Shown in pieces: positions 8,501 to 16,795 of a DNA stretch of 64,000 nt. The notes beneath the pieces are model-generated. The model was not told where the DNA came from. It ran no database searches and saw nothing but the letters and a program-made list of their open reading frames with translations. The position numbers and the translations under genes were made by a program. Location of the stretch: contig NZ_CP048113.1 in the NCBI RefSeq assembly GCF_010093065.1, positions 3,348,001 to 3,412,000 of the forward strand, written 5' to 3'. Positions within the stretch are counted from its first letter, which is position 1. Each line of letters begins with the position of its first letter. Source of the stretch: Chitinophaga agri. Its GTDB lineage: Bacteria; Bacteroidota; Bacteroidia; Chitinophagales; Chitinophagaceae.

Positions 8501-9847
8501 ATGTTTGACCTCATTATAAAAGGAAATAACATACTCACACCTGAGGGTATTAAACCCGGTGTAGTATTGGTGAGAGACGGCTGCATCTACTCAGTCAGTG
8601 ACACCGTGCCTGAGGCAGCCCATACCATTGTTGATATCGGTAATAAGATACTGATGCCGGGCATGATTGATCCACATGTACACATCAACGAACCCGGCAG
8701 AACAGATTGGGAAGGCTTTGCAACAGCTACACAGGCTGCTGTTGCCGGCGGTATCACTACCCTGATCGACATGCCACTGAATGCGGATCCGGTGACGACT
8801 ACCGTCAGGGCATTTGAGGAAAAAATACAGGCGGCCGGTCCCCGGTTACACTGTGATGTCGGATACTGGGGAGGCATTATACCGGGCAACACACACGAAA
8901 TAGAAGGGATGGCATTAAAGGGGATCAGTGGGTTCAAGGCATTCCTGACGCACTCCGGCATTGACGACTTTCCGCATGTCACCGCTGCCGATCTGGAAAT
9001 GGCGATGCCGGTCATTGCCCGCCATCAGCTGCCCTTACTGGTCCATTGTGAGCTGATGCCGGATATACAGCCCCCTAGGCAGGATAATGTACGCTCCTAT
9101 CGACAGTATATGGCATCCCGCCCGCAATTGTGGGAACAGGCGGCTATTGCGCTGATGATACATTGCTGCGAACTATATGGATGCAGGGTCCATATTGTGC
9201 ATCTTTCTTCGGCAGCCGCCCTTGAACAGATCACTATCGCAAAGGAAAAAGGGTTACCCCTTACAGTTGAAACCACACAGCATTACCTGTACTTCAATGC
9301 GGAGGAGATCCCCGACGGCAATACCAGCTTTAAATGCGCACCGCCTATCCGGGAAAGAGAGAATAACAGTAAATTATGGGAAGCCCTGAAAGCGGGCATT
9401 ATTGACTTTGTGGCAACAGATCATTCTCCGGCACCACCGGCATTGAAACAGATCGACACAGGTGACTTCACTACTGCCTGGGGTGGCATAGCCTCCCTTC
9501 AGTTAGCATTACCTGCCCTATGGACAGCAGGCAGAAGCCGGGGCGTCCGCATTGAACAGATAGCGAGCTGGTTATGTGAACGTCCTGCGATATTAGCCGG
9601 ACTAGAAAACAGAAAAGGGAAGATAGCACCGGGTTATGACGCTGACCTCGTCGTATGGGATCCTGAGCGTTCATTTATCGTCAATGCAGAAGGACTGTAC
9701 CATAAACATAAACTGACACCCTACATCAATGAGACTTTATATGGTGTTGTGGAACAAACCTATCTGAGAGGAGTAAAAGTATTTGATGAGGGTAATTTTC
9801 CACATACGCATCAGGGTCAGCACATCATCAGACAGTCAAACATATAG
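8501..9847 (+). CDS. allB: Allantoinase
   Basis: 448 residues. Opens the hydantoin ring of allantoin to give allantoate. Amidohydrolase-fold metal ligands are visible: H59-V-H61 in DPHVHINEPG, the bridging lysine K146 in GFKAFL, H182 in LVHCEL, H234 in IVHLSS and D307 in ATDHSP. The N-terminal strand-rich part (LIIKGNNILTPEG) and C-terminal part (GKIAPGYDADLVVWDP) form the usual small beta-domain. Allantoinase is preferred over dihydropyrimidinase because uricase, AllC and AllE genes surround it. First gene of a six-gene plus-strand run ending at 14161. Confidence 0.95.
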   Translation: MFDLIIKGNNILTPEGIKPGVVLVRDGCIYSVSDTVPEAAHTIVDIGNKILMPGMIDPHVHINEPGRTDWEGFATATQAAVAGGITTLIDMPLNADPVTTTVRAFEEKIQAAGPRLHCDVGYWGGIIPGNTHEIEGMALKGISGFKAFLTHSGIDDFPHVTAADLEMAMPVIARHQLPLLVHCELMPDIQPPRQDNVRSYRQYMASRPQLWEQAAIALMIHCCELYGCRVHIVHLSSAAALEQITIAKEKGLPLTVETTQHYLYFNAEEIPDGNTSFKCAPPIRERENNSKLWEALKAGIIDFVATDHSPAPPALKQIDTGDFTTAWGGIASLQLALPALWTAGRSRGVRIEQIASWLCERPAILAGLENRKGKIAPGYDADLVVWDPERSFIVNAEGLYHKHKLTPYINETLYGVVEQTYLRGVKVFDEGNFPHTHQGQHIIRQSNI

Positions 9848-9862
9848 ACTAAATACAGCGTT

Positions 9863-11113
9863 ATGGAAAACTACCTGCACCGGGCAAACAATATACTGGC
9901 CAGAATCCAGGAACTGGCTTGTATCAGTGAGGATGCTCACTGTATAACGCGCACGTTCGGCTCACCTGCTTTTATCAGCGGATGCAGCCGTGTATTGTCA
10001 TGGATGCAGGAAGCAGGACTGGACGCCAGAATAGATAATATCGGAAATGTAAGAGGCAGATGGAACAGTCAGCAACCTGCCGCCAAAACACTGGTCATTG
10101 CGTCACATATCGATACAGTCAGGAATGCAGGCCGCTTTGATGGTCCATTAGGCGTGATCATGGGCATAGACCTGATCCACTGGCTGCACCAGGAAGATAT
10201 ACAACTCCCGTTCAATATAGAGCTGATCGCCTTCAGTGATGAGGAAGGCGTACGCTTTCATACCACATACCTGGGCAGTAATACCGTTGCCGGTAGCTTT
10301 GACATATCGCTGCTTCAGCAAACAGATGATACGGGTATCACACTTCGTGATGCGATCAAAACAATTGGCGGCGATCCGGCGTTACTGGCCAATGATGCCA
10401 TACCAGCAGAAGAATGGCTGGGATATTTCGAAATACATATCGAACAGGGACCGGTACTGTATGAAGAGCAACTACCGGTAGCCATTGTACAAAGTATCGC
10501 AGGACAACAACGTGTCCGCGTAAAGTTTAATGGTATATCCGGGCATGCGGGCACTGTCCCCATGGACATGCGGCAGGATGCTTTATGTGCAGCGGCTGAA
10601 TTCATACTGGCAACAGAAAGGTATGCTGCGCATCAGAAAGAAGCGCTGCTGGCTACAGTGGGCACCCTCCAGATAACAGATGCCGCCAGCAACGTGATAC
10701 CGGGTGAAGTAACCTGCACACTGGACATCAGGAGTCCTGAACAGACTGTATTAAAGAAAGCACGCAAATCCCTGAAAGAAATAGCCGCACAGATCTGTGA
10801 TGAAAGGCAACTGACCGCGGACTGGGACATTATACAAAAAACGAAGCCTGTTGCCTGTGACACCGCATTAAGCCACCTGCTTGCGCAGGCTGTCTCCGCA
10901 GCAGGCTACAATGTGAAGAACCTGCATAGCGGCGCAGGACATGACGCCGTGACCATTGCAGCCGTTGCTCCCGTATGCATGCTGTTTGTCAGATGTTACA
11001 AAGGAATCAGTCATCAGCCACTGGAAAATGTGGAAGTACCGGACATTGCTGCGGCAGTGAAAGTAGCAGATCATTTTATTCATCGCCTCACAGAGGTATA
11101 TAAAAAGCGGTAA
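9863..11113 (+). CDS. allC: Allantoate amidohydrolase
   Basis: 416 residues. M20-family di-metal hydrolase expected to cut allantoate to ureidoglycine, CO2 and ammonia. Metal ligand motifs: SH82-I-D-T-V, FDGPLGV with D93, the general-base pair SDEEGVRF (E127/E128), HIEQGPVLYEEQLPV and the late SGAGHDA histidine. The family also contains N-carbamoyl-amino-acid hydrolases and beta-ureidopropionase; allantoate is favoured by position between allB and allE. 15 bp after allB, 1 bp before allE, so clearly co-transcribed. Confidence 0.92.
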   Translation: MENYLHRANNILARIQELACISEDAHCITRTFGSPAFISGCSRVLSWMQEAGLDARIDNIGNVRGRWNSQQPAAKTLVIASHIDTVRNAGRFDGPLGVIMGIDLIHWLHQEDIQLPFNIELIAFSDEEGVRFHTTYLGSNTVAGSFDISLLQQTDDTGITLRDAIKTIGGDPALLANDAIPAEEWLGYFEIHIEQGPVLYEEQLPVAIVQSIAGQQRVRVKFNGISGHAGTVPMDMRQDALCAAAEFILATERYAAHQKEALLATVGTLQITDAASNVIPGEVTCTLDIRSPEQTVLKKARKSLKEIAAQICDERQLTADWDIIQKTKPVACDTALSHLLAQAVSAAGYNVKNLHSGAGHDAVTIAAVAPVCMLFVRCYKGISHQPLENVEVPDIAAAVKVADHFIHRLTEVYKKR

Positions 11114-11114
11114 T

Positions 11115-11861
11115 ATGGAAATATCAGCAATGACAAGATCGGTGGTAAAGCGTAATCACGCAGTGATCTGTCCGGATGGATATGTCAACAGTGTCGTACC
11201 GGGATGGACAAACTGCCGCGTAAATGTACTGATCAATGAGCAAATGGGCGCACGCCTTGGACAAACACTGATCACGGCAACGGCAGATACTGTTATTGCA
11301 GGCGATACAGACACCGCACAGATCTTCTTTTATATCATCTCCGGCTCGTGTATCGCGAAAGTAGATACGGCTTTACAAACGTTAGGCAGCGGACAGTTCG
11401 TCTACGTGCCTGCAGGGCATTCCTATAGCCTGGAGCAGTTCTCCGCAGATACACAGATCGTGACATTCCATAAAGTATATGAACCATTAAAAGGACATAC
11501 TGCACCACCGGTGATCTTTGGTGATGCCGCTAAAGTAGAAGGCCCTGCCTTCCTGGGTGATCCTGCGTTACGGCTCCAGGTCCTACTACCGGAAGATCTG
11601 TCGTTTGACATGGCCGTAAATATCTTCACATATGACCCCGGTGGACATCTTCCTTTTGTGGAAACACACATTATGGAACATGGTTTGCTCTATCTCCAGG
11701 GACAAGGAGTGTATATGCTCGATCATGAGTGGTACCCGATCAAAAAAGGAGATACCATCTGGATGGCGCCCTATTGTCAGCAATGGTTCACTGCGATGGG
11801 CAAAGAACCGGCAGTGTATATCTATTACAAGAATGTGAACCGGTTTCCAACTACGTTATAA
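11115..11861 (+). CDS. allE: (S)-ureidoglycine aminohydrolase, bicupin
   Basis: 248 residues. Removes ammonia from (S)-ureidoglycine, the unstable product of AllC, to give (S)-ureidoglycolate. Two cupin domains can be traced: the first around GSGQFVYVPAGHSYSLEQ, the second around THIMEHGLLYLQGQGVYMLDHEWYPIKKGDTIWMAP, which carries the Mn-binding histidine and glutamate residues. Matches the E. coli YlbA/AllE layout and length. Its presence means the organism controls the stereochemistry of this step and releases a second ammonia enzymatically. Confidence 0.93.
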   Translation: MEISAMTRSVVKRNHAVICPDGYVNSVVPGWTNCRVNVLINEQMGARLGQTLITATADTVIAGDTDTAQIFFYIISGSCIAKVDTALQTLGSGQFVYVPAGHSYSLEQFSADTQIVTFHKVYEPLKGHTAPPVIFGDAAKVEGPAFLGDPALRLQVLLPEDLSFDMAVNIFTYDPGGHLPFVETHIMEHGLLYLQGQGVYMLDHEWYPIKKGDTIWMAPYCQQWFTAMGKEPAVYIYYKNVNRFPTTL

Positions 11862-11873
11862 TAAATTCCACTA

Positions 11874-12380
11874 ATGACTTTGAAAGACTTGAACACACTA
11901 TCACCAGAACAATTACAACAAACACTGCGTCAATGTTGTGGCGCAACAGCATGGATCGAAAAAATGAAGCATGAATTTCCTGTAGCTGATGAAGAAAGTC
12001 TGCTGGAAGCCGCTGCCCGGCACTGGCATACCTGCTCTGAAGAAGACTGGAAGGAAGCCTTTACACATCATCCGAAGATCGGAGACCTGCATGCCCTGCA
12101 ACAAAAATTTGCCTCCACCGCACACTGGACCAGTGGAGAACAGGCAGGTACCATAGATGCGTCAACAGTTATACTCCAGGCATTTGCAAAAGGCAACATG
12201 CTGTATGAAGATAAATTCGGTTACATATTTATCGTATGTGCCACCGGCAGGTCAGCACCTGAAATGCTGTCGTTGCTGACAGAACGCCTGAAAAACACAC
12301 CTGAGGACGAAATAAAGATCGCGATGGGTGAACAGGAAAAGATCACTACTATCAGACTGAAAAAACTATTGACTGCATGA
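11874..12380 (+). CDS. uraD: OHCU decarboxylase
   Basis: 168 residues. Decarboxylates 2-oxo-4-hydroxy-4-carboxy-5-ureidoimidazoline to (S)-allantoin, the last step from urate. The active-site signature is THHPKIGD with catalytic H66. Helical single-domain protein of usual length, not fused to uricase or UraH. Its stop overlaps the next start by 4 bp (ATGA), so uraD and uraH are translationally coupled, consistent with the two proteins acting one after the other. Confidence 0.94.
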   Translation: MTLKDLNTLSPEQLQQTLRQCCGATAWIEKMKHEFPVADEESLLEAAARHWHTCSEEDWKEAFTHHPKIGDLHALQQKFASTAHWTSGEQAGTIDASTVILQAFAKGNMLYEDKFGYIFIVCATGRSAPEMLSLLTERLKNTPEDEIKIAMGEQEKITTIRLKKLLTA

Positions 12381-12715
12381 GCCAGATCACGACACATATA
12401 CTAGATACTTCAGCAGGCATACCCGCAGCGGGTGTGCCTGCCAGCCTGCTGCAACAGACAGCTGGCGGATGGACATCCATTGCCACCGGCGAGACCGGTG
12501 AAGATGGAAGGATCACCGATCTGCTGCCGCCTGACAAGTTATTAACACCTGGAAGCTACAAACTCAGATTTGATACGGAAGCCTACTTTACCGAACGGGA
12601 TATCACTACATTCTACCCTTTTGTAGAAATAGCTTTTCTTATCAATGATGAGCCACATTACCATGTGCCACTTTTATTGAATCCGTTTGGTTACTCTACT
12701 TATCGTGGCAGCTAA
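12377..12715 (+). CDS. uraH: 5-hydroxyisourate hydrolase (transthyretin-like)
   Basis: 112 residues. Hydrolyses 5-hydroxyisourate from uricase to OHCU, the substrate of UraD. The family marks are the N-terminal TTHILDTSAGIPAAGVP with H7, the middle TFYPFVEIAF, the HYHVPLLLNPFGYSTY stretch and the diagnostic C-terminal tetrapeptide YRGS. No signal peptide, so a cytoplasmic form. Confidence 0.95.
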   Translation: MSQITTHILDTSAGIPAAGVPASLLQQTAGGWTSIATGETGEDGRITDLLPPDKLLTPGSYKLRFDTEAYFTERDITTFYPFVEIAFLINDEPHYHVPLLLNPFGYSTYRGS

Positions 12716-12727
12716 AATCACCTGCTT

Positions 12728-14161
12728 ATGCAACTGGCTATCGCTGAAAATGAGAAAGAACAACTGCTACAGGTATTACAAACAGCCAACCTGAAATTCC
12801 AGCAGACCTATCCCGGTGATAAACCTGACCGGCAGCCAATACATACTGTCTATGGCGGCGCTAACCTGTTCAAAGCGGATACCTGTATCCGCATGGGCGA
12901 CATTGCGCTTAAACATCTGCATACCTATGCGCCTGATTTTGTCTCACTCGCAAAGGCCCTGCGGTTAGAAGGGCACGAACAGCTGCCACAAAAGGAAGCT
13001 GCGATCAGTCAGCTACAGGAAAGACTGGCGCTGTTAACAGACAAGGACCGCCGTCAGGAACCCGCCTGGTTGTATTATACTGTCTATCACAAGATCATCC
13101 GGAAGTTATCCACAGAAGCTGTGGAAGACTTCCGGATCGACTTTGAAGATGGTTTCGGTAACCGTCCGGATGAAGAAGAAGATGCCACTGCTGTCAGTGC
13201 CGCCAGAGAACTGGCGCTGGGCATGCGGCAAAAGACTATCTCTCCTTTCATTGGCATTCGTATCAAACCTTTTACCGAAGACCTGAAATACCGGAGTGTA
13301 AGAACACTGGACCTGTTCCTGACAACCCTGTTACAGGAAACAAGGGGCGTCCTGCCAGCTAACTTTGTGGTGATGTTACCCAAAGTCACTATTCCGGAAC
13401 AGGTCGTCACGCTCGTCAGGTTGTTCGAGCTGCTGGAAAAAGCACATGCACTGGTTCCCGGCTCCCTGAAAATGGAAACCATGATAGAAGCCACGCAGAT
13501 CATCATGGACGATGAAGGCAGAAACCCATTGATGCGGATCATCAGGGCCAGCGAAGGGCGTTGTATCGCAGCCCATTTCGGTACATATGACTACACTGCT
13601 TCCTGCGGTATCACCGCGAAATACCAGACCATGGCACATCCGGTATGTGACTTTGCCCATCATATGACCAAAGTCGCACTGGGCAGTACAGGTATCTTCC
13701 TCTCGGATGGCGCCACCAATGTCATCCCGGTAGCCCCGCATAAAGGAGCACATCTGAGCCTGGCGCAGTTACAGGAGAACGCAGATACCGTTCATCATGC
13801 ATGGCGTACCGGATACGGACACACCCAGCATTCCCTCATCAATGGCTTCTACCAGGGATGGGACCTGAATCCGGCACAGTTACCCATGCGCTATGCAGCC
13901 ACCTACCTGTTCTTCCTCAGCAATTATGAAGACGCATTATTCCGGCTGAAGACATTTGTGGAACGTGCAGCGATCTCCACACTCACCAAAGACATCTTTG
14001 ACGATGCGGCTACCGGACAGGGACTGCTGAACTTCTTTCTGAAAGGGATCAATTGCGGCGCTATTTCTGAAGAAGAGGTACTCGCTACCGGATTAACGCT
14101 GGATGAGATCAGGAGCCGGTCCTTTTACCGTATACTGGAAGGAAGAAGAAAGCGACACTGA
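12728..14161 (+). CDS. CitE/HpcH-fold protein of DUF6986 type, end of purine operon
   Basis: 477 residues, 12 bp after uraH and in the same run. A phosphoenolpyruvate/citrate-lyase-like TIM barrel: acidic metal motif RIDFEDGFGNRPDEEED, a further acid in LKMETMIEATQII, and conserved blocks AHFGTYDYTASCGI, HTQHSLINGFYQGWDLNPAQLP. It resembles proteins listed as DUF6986 or 'phosphoenolpyruvate kinase', which I recall beside allantoin genes elsewhere. The block makes ureidoglycolate but lacks AllA or a ureidoglycolate amidohydrolase. Inference: the protein handles the C2 end product, for example condensing glyoxylate with acetyl-CoA like malate synthase, or acting on ureidoglycolate. Function unproven. 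Confidence 0.8.
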   Translation: MQLAIAENEKEQLLQVLQTANLKFQQTYPGDKPDRQPIHTVYGGANLFKADTCIRMGDIALKHLHTYAPDFVSLAKALRLEGHEQLPQKEAAISQLQERLALLTDKDRRQEPAWLYYTVYHKIIRKLSTEAVEDFRIDFEDGFGNRPDEEEDATAVSAARELALGMRQKTISPFIGIRIKPFTEDLKYRSVRTLDLFLTTLLQETRGVLPANFVVMLPKVTIPEQVVTLVRLFELLEKAHALVPGSLKMETMIEATQIIMDDEGRNPLMRIIRASEGRCIAAHFGTYDYTASCGITAKYQTMAHPVCDFAHHMTKVALGSTGIFLSDGATNVIPVAPHKGAHLSLAQLQENADTVHHAWRTGYGHTQHSLINGFYQGWDLNPAQLPMRYAATYLFFLSNYEDALFRLKTFVERAAISTLTKDIFDDAATGQGLLNFFLKGINCGAISEEEVLATGLTLDEIRSRSFYRILEGRRKRH

Positions 14162-14222
14162 CGGGACTGCCGTTTACTGATGACACTGCCTGCACTGGCG
14201 CGGCAATTGTGGTAGGACACAT

Positions 14223-14420
14223 ATGCCATCTACCGTTGTCTATAAGATGCTTTATGACCATGATACTGCTACCCTGCGGATCATCTTCGTTTCCGGTCTG
14301 ATATACGACTACAAGAACGTACCGGAAGAAGTGTATCAGGCAATGAAAAATTCTGGTTCAAAGGGGACTTATCTCAACAAGCATATCAAAGGGCACTATG
14401 CGTATGAAAAAGTCGGCTGA
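14223..14420 (+). CDS. KTSC-domain protein
   Basis: 65 residues. The whole protein is a KTSC domain, recognisable from the hydrophobic LRIIFVSGLIYDYKNVPEEVYQAM core followed by SGSKGTYLNKHIKGHY, where the K-T/S-C-like segment is GSKGTYLN. These small proteins are linked to RNA or lysyl-tRNA-synthetase-like contexts, but the role is unknown. Its stop codon abuts the stop codon of the convergent ThuA gene with no gap. Confidence 0.78.
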   Translation: MPSTVVYKMLYDHDTATLRIIFVSGLIYDYKNVPEEVYQAMKNSGSKGTYLNKHIKGHYAYEKVG

Positions 14421-15242
14421 CTACCGGCCGGCCAGCCAGAACAGCGCGTCCAGGACAAACCGTCGCTGCACCTTGTTATCAAAGGTATGTGACAGGTCTT
14501 TATTGGTATGATGCTCATAGTCGATATCATTATGCCCCATGTTCATATACAGCATCTTGTAACGCTTGTTTGTCCATACAACAGGATAGTACCCGCTATG
14601 CCATATTTCATGTGGCTTAGGACCTGTACCCAGTGGAAAACTGGCAGGATCTATCGACAACAATATCTCAATATCCTTATTTGATTTCAGGTCATTTGAC
14701 CATCTGTACCACTCATTGGGAGCCGCTGTAAAGGTGACCGGCAGGTGCTTCATGGCAGGATGCTCCGGATGTTCTACCCGCAGAATAGCGGATGTGGGCC
14801 GCCAGGTATTACTGCCATATTCACCGGAACCAAGGAATTGGTTATGATACCAGTCCCAGTTCTGCGGATAATCGGATGGCGTAAGCGCGAAAGCAGCAAA
14901 GTGGAATCCCATCCAGGCGCCTCCGTTTTCCATATATTGCCGGAAAGCTTCCCGCTGGGCGGGTGTATCAGGTCTTGTATCCAGAAACACGACCACCTGG
15001 TATTGCGAGAGTACGCCTGGATTCATTTTATGCCAGTCATTAGTCGAATCGTAAATGAAATGATGTTGTTTAGCCATCTCTGCAAACCAGCGGTTGGCTT
15101 CATGTACGAAACTGATATGAGCCTGGTCATGACGGGCGGTGTAGAAACCTAGTACTTTAAATGGCTTATGTTGCTGGGCACTGGCGGCGGTAATGGAAAG
15201 GCAGCAGATACAGATCAATATTCTCTGCAAAAAACAATTCAT
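14421..15242 (-). CDS. Secreted ThuA-domain protein
   Basis: 273 residues with an N-terminal signal peptide (about 22 residues, ending ASAQQ). The ThuA fold (class I glutamine amidotransferase-like) is shown by VLGFYTARHDQAHISFV, VVVFLDTR, GGAWMGFHFAAF and GHNDIDYE near the end. ThuA relatives in Bacteroidota are secreted and often sit in sugar-use loci; some act on sugar or disaccharide oxidation products. Here it stands alone, divergent from the serine hydrolase gene with 86 bp between. Confidence 0.85.
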   Translation of the reverse strand: MNCFLQRILICICCLSITAASAQQHKPFKVLGFYTARHDQAHISFVHEANRWFAEMAKQHHFIYDSTNDWHKMNPGVLSQYQVVVFLDTRPDTPAQREAFRQYMENGGAWMGFHFAAFALTPSDYPQNWDWYHNQFLGSGEYGSNTWRPTSAILRVEHPEHPAMKHLPVTFTAAPNEWYRWSNDLKSNKDIEILLSIDPASFPLGTGPKPHEIWHSGYYPVVWTNKRYKMLYMNMGHNDIDYEHHTNKDLSHTFDNKVQRRFVLDALFWLAGR

Positions 15243-15277
15243 GATACGTGGATTTTATACATTCCAAAATATAACAT

Positions 15278-15285
15278 TATATTTG
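15278..15285 (+). promoter_or_regulatory. -7 promoter box of the serine hydrolase gene
   Basis: TATATTTG is an exact TAnnTTTG match, 43 bp before the ATG at 15329; TTTA stands 20 bp upstream as a weak -33 element. Confidence 0.55.
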
Positions 15286-15328
15286 CCCGTACAACATAGC
15301 CCGACGTCTTCCCAAAACTACAATTACC

Positions 15329-16669
15329 ATGAAAAAATTACTATGCCTGGGCATATTCCTTGGCACGTTACACCCTGCTATTGCCCAGGATACCACTGCT
15401 AAACTGGATTCTCTTGTCAGCGCCTATCACAAACTACATCGGTTCAACGGCACCGTACTGGTAGCACAACAGGGTAAGATATTACTGGACAAGGCCTATG
15501 GATATCAACGTACAGCCGACAAGACCCTGAATGAACCAGGTACGATCTTTCAACTGGGCTCTGTAACCAAACAATTCACTGCCACCGTCATTCTCAAACT
15601 GGAAGAACAAAAGAAACTAAGTCTGCAGGACAAGCTGTCAAAATATTTCCCGGACTATCCCAAAGGCGACAGCATCACCATTGAAAACCTGCTGACACAT
15701 ACATCCGGTATTTACAATTACACCAATAACAGGGAGTTTATGCAGAATGAAGTTACTATCCCTGCCAGCAGAGAGAAGATCATGGGCCTTTTCAAAGACA
15801 AACCGCTTAACTTCTCCCCCGGCACCAAATGGGATTACTCAAACTCCGGTTATTCCATGCTGGGATATATTATAGAAAAGGCAGCCGGTAAACCGTACGA
15901 ACAGGTGATGAGAGCGTACATCTTCGGCCCTTTACATATGGACCATACAGGCTTTGACTTTAAGAACCTGAAAGACAGTAAGAAGTCAACCGGCTATTTC
16001 AATATCAGCGATACCAGCAGTACACCCGCGCCATCCGTGGATTCTACCATCTCTTATGCAGCCGGAGCCATGTACAGCACTACCGCCGATCTGTATAAAT
16101 GGCACCAGGCAGCGCAGCAGTACAAGATCATCTCAAAGGCTGACTGGGAAAGAGCGTATACACCATTCATGAACCATTATGGCTATGGATGGGAGTCTGA
16201 CTCTATTGCCGGCAAACGTAAGGTATCACATGGCGGCGGCATACATGGATATGTCACTACTATTGTGAGGGTACCGGAAGATGATGTGTGCATCGTTGTA
16301 CTTGACAATGCGGCTGACAAGGAGGTAGGTAAAATAGGGCAATCGCTGCTGTCTATACTTTATAAGCAGCCATACACCCTACCGTACGAGAGAATCGCGA
16401 TACAGGTGCCGGAAGCGACACTGAAGCAGTATGAAGGAGAATATAACCTGTTCCCGAATTTCAATATTGTCATGACAGTGAAAAATGGTATGCTGATAGG
16501 CCAGCCTACCGGGCAGGCGGAGTCTCCGCTGTTCGCTGAGAAAGAGGATTTCTTCTTCCTGAAAATAGTGAATGCACAGATCAGATTTACGCGGAACGAC
16601 AACAGGGAGATAACGGGACTTATCCTGTATCAGAATGACAGAGAGATGCCTGGAAAGAAAATAAAGTAA
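15329..16669 (+). CDS. Secreted beta-lactamase-fold serine hydrolase
   Basis: 446 residues with a 20-residue signal peptide ending AIAQ. Class C beta-lactamase / D-peptidase family: nucleophile motif S78-V-T-K81, second motif Y170-S-N172, and a HGG motif in VSHGGGIHGY near 290. An extra C-terminal domain of ~90 residues (from about 350, PYERIAIQVPEATLKQYEGEY) is typical of the esterase/peptidase members rather than of true resistance enzymes. Likely a periplasmic peptidase or esterase of unknown substrate. Confidence 0.88.
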   Translation: MKKLLCLGIFLGTLHPAIAQDTTAKLDSLVSAYHKLHRFNGTVLVAQQGKILLDKAYGYQRTADKTLNEPGTIFQLGSVTKQFTATVILKLEEQKKLSLQDKLSKYFPDYPKGDSITIENLLTHTSGIYNYTNNREFMQNEVTIPASREKIMGLFKDKPLNFSPGTKWDYSNSGYSMLGYIIEKAAGKPYEQVMRAYIFGPLHMDHTGFDFKNLKDSKKSTGYFNISDTSSTPAPSVDSTISYAAGAMYSTTADLYKWHQAAQQYKIISKADWERAYTPFMNHYGYGWESDSIAGKRKVSHGGGIHGYVTTIVRVPEDDVCIVVLDNAADKEVGKIGQSLLSILYKQPYTLPYERIAIQVPEATLKQYEGEYNLFPNFNIVMTVKNGMLIGQPTGQAESPLFAEKEDFFFLKIVNAQIRFTRNDNREITGLILYQNDREMPGKKIK

Positions 16670-16676
16670 TATGCAC

Positions 16677-16706
16677 AAAGGCGTCCGCTTCCAGCGCGAC
16701 GCCTTT
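16677..16706. terminator. terminator hairpin after the serine hydrolase gene
   Basis: AAAGGCGTC (16677-16685), 12-nt loop, GACGCCTTT (16698-16706), 7 bp after the stop. Perfect 9-bp stem; could work in both directions, the minus-strand PL11 gene ending at 16796. Confidence 0.55.
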
Positions 16707-16795
16707 ACTCAGATAATATCGGTAGTTCCCTTTACATGAATGGCCGTCATCAACGGCAATGTCTGTTCTTTCATCTGCTCTCAGCAGACAGGCAG

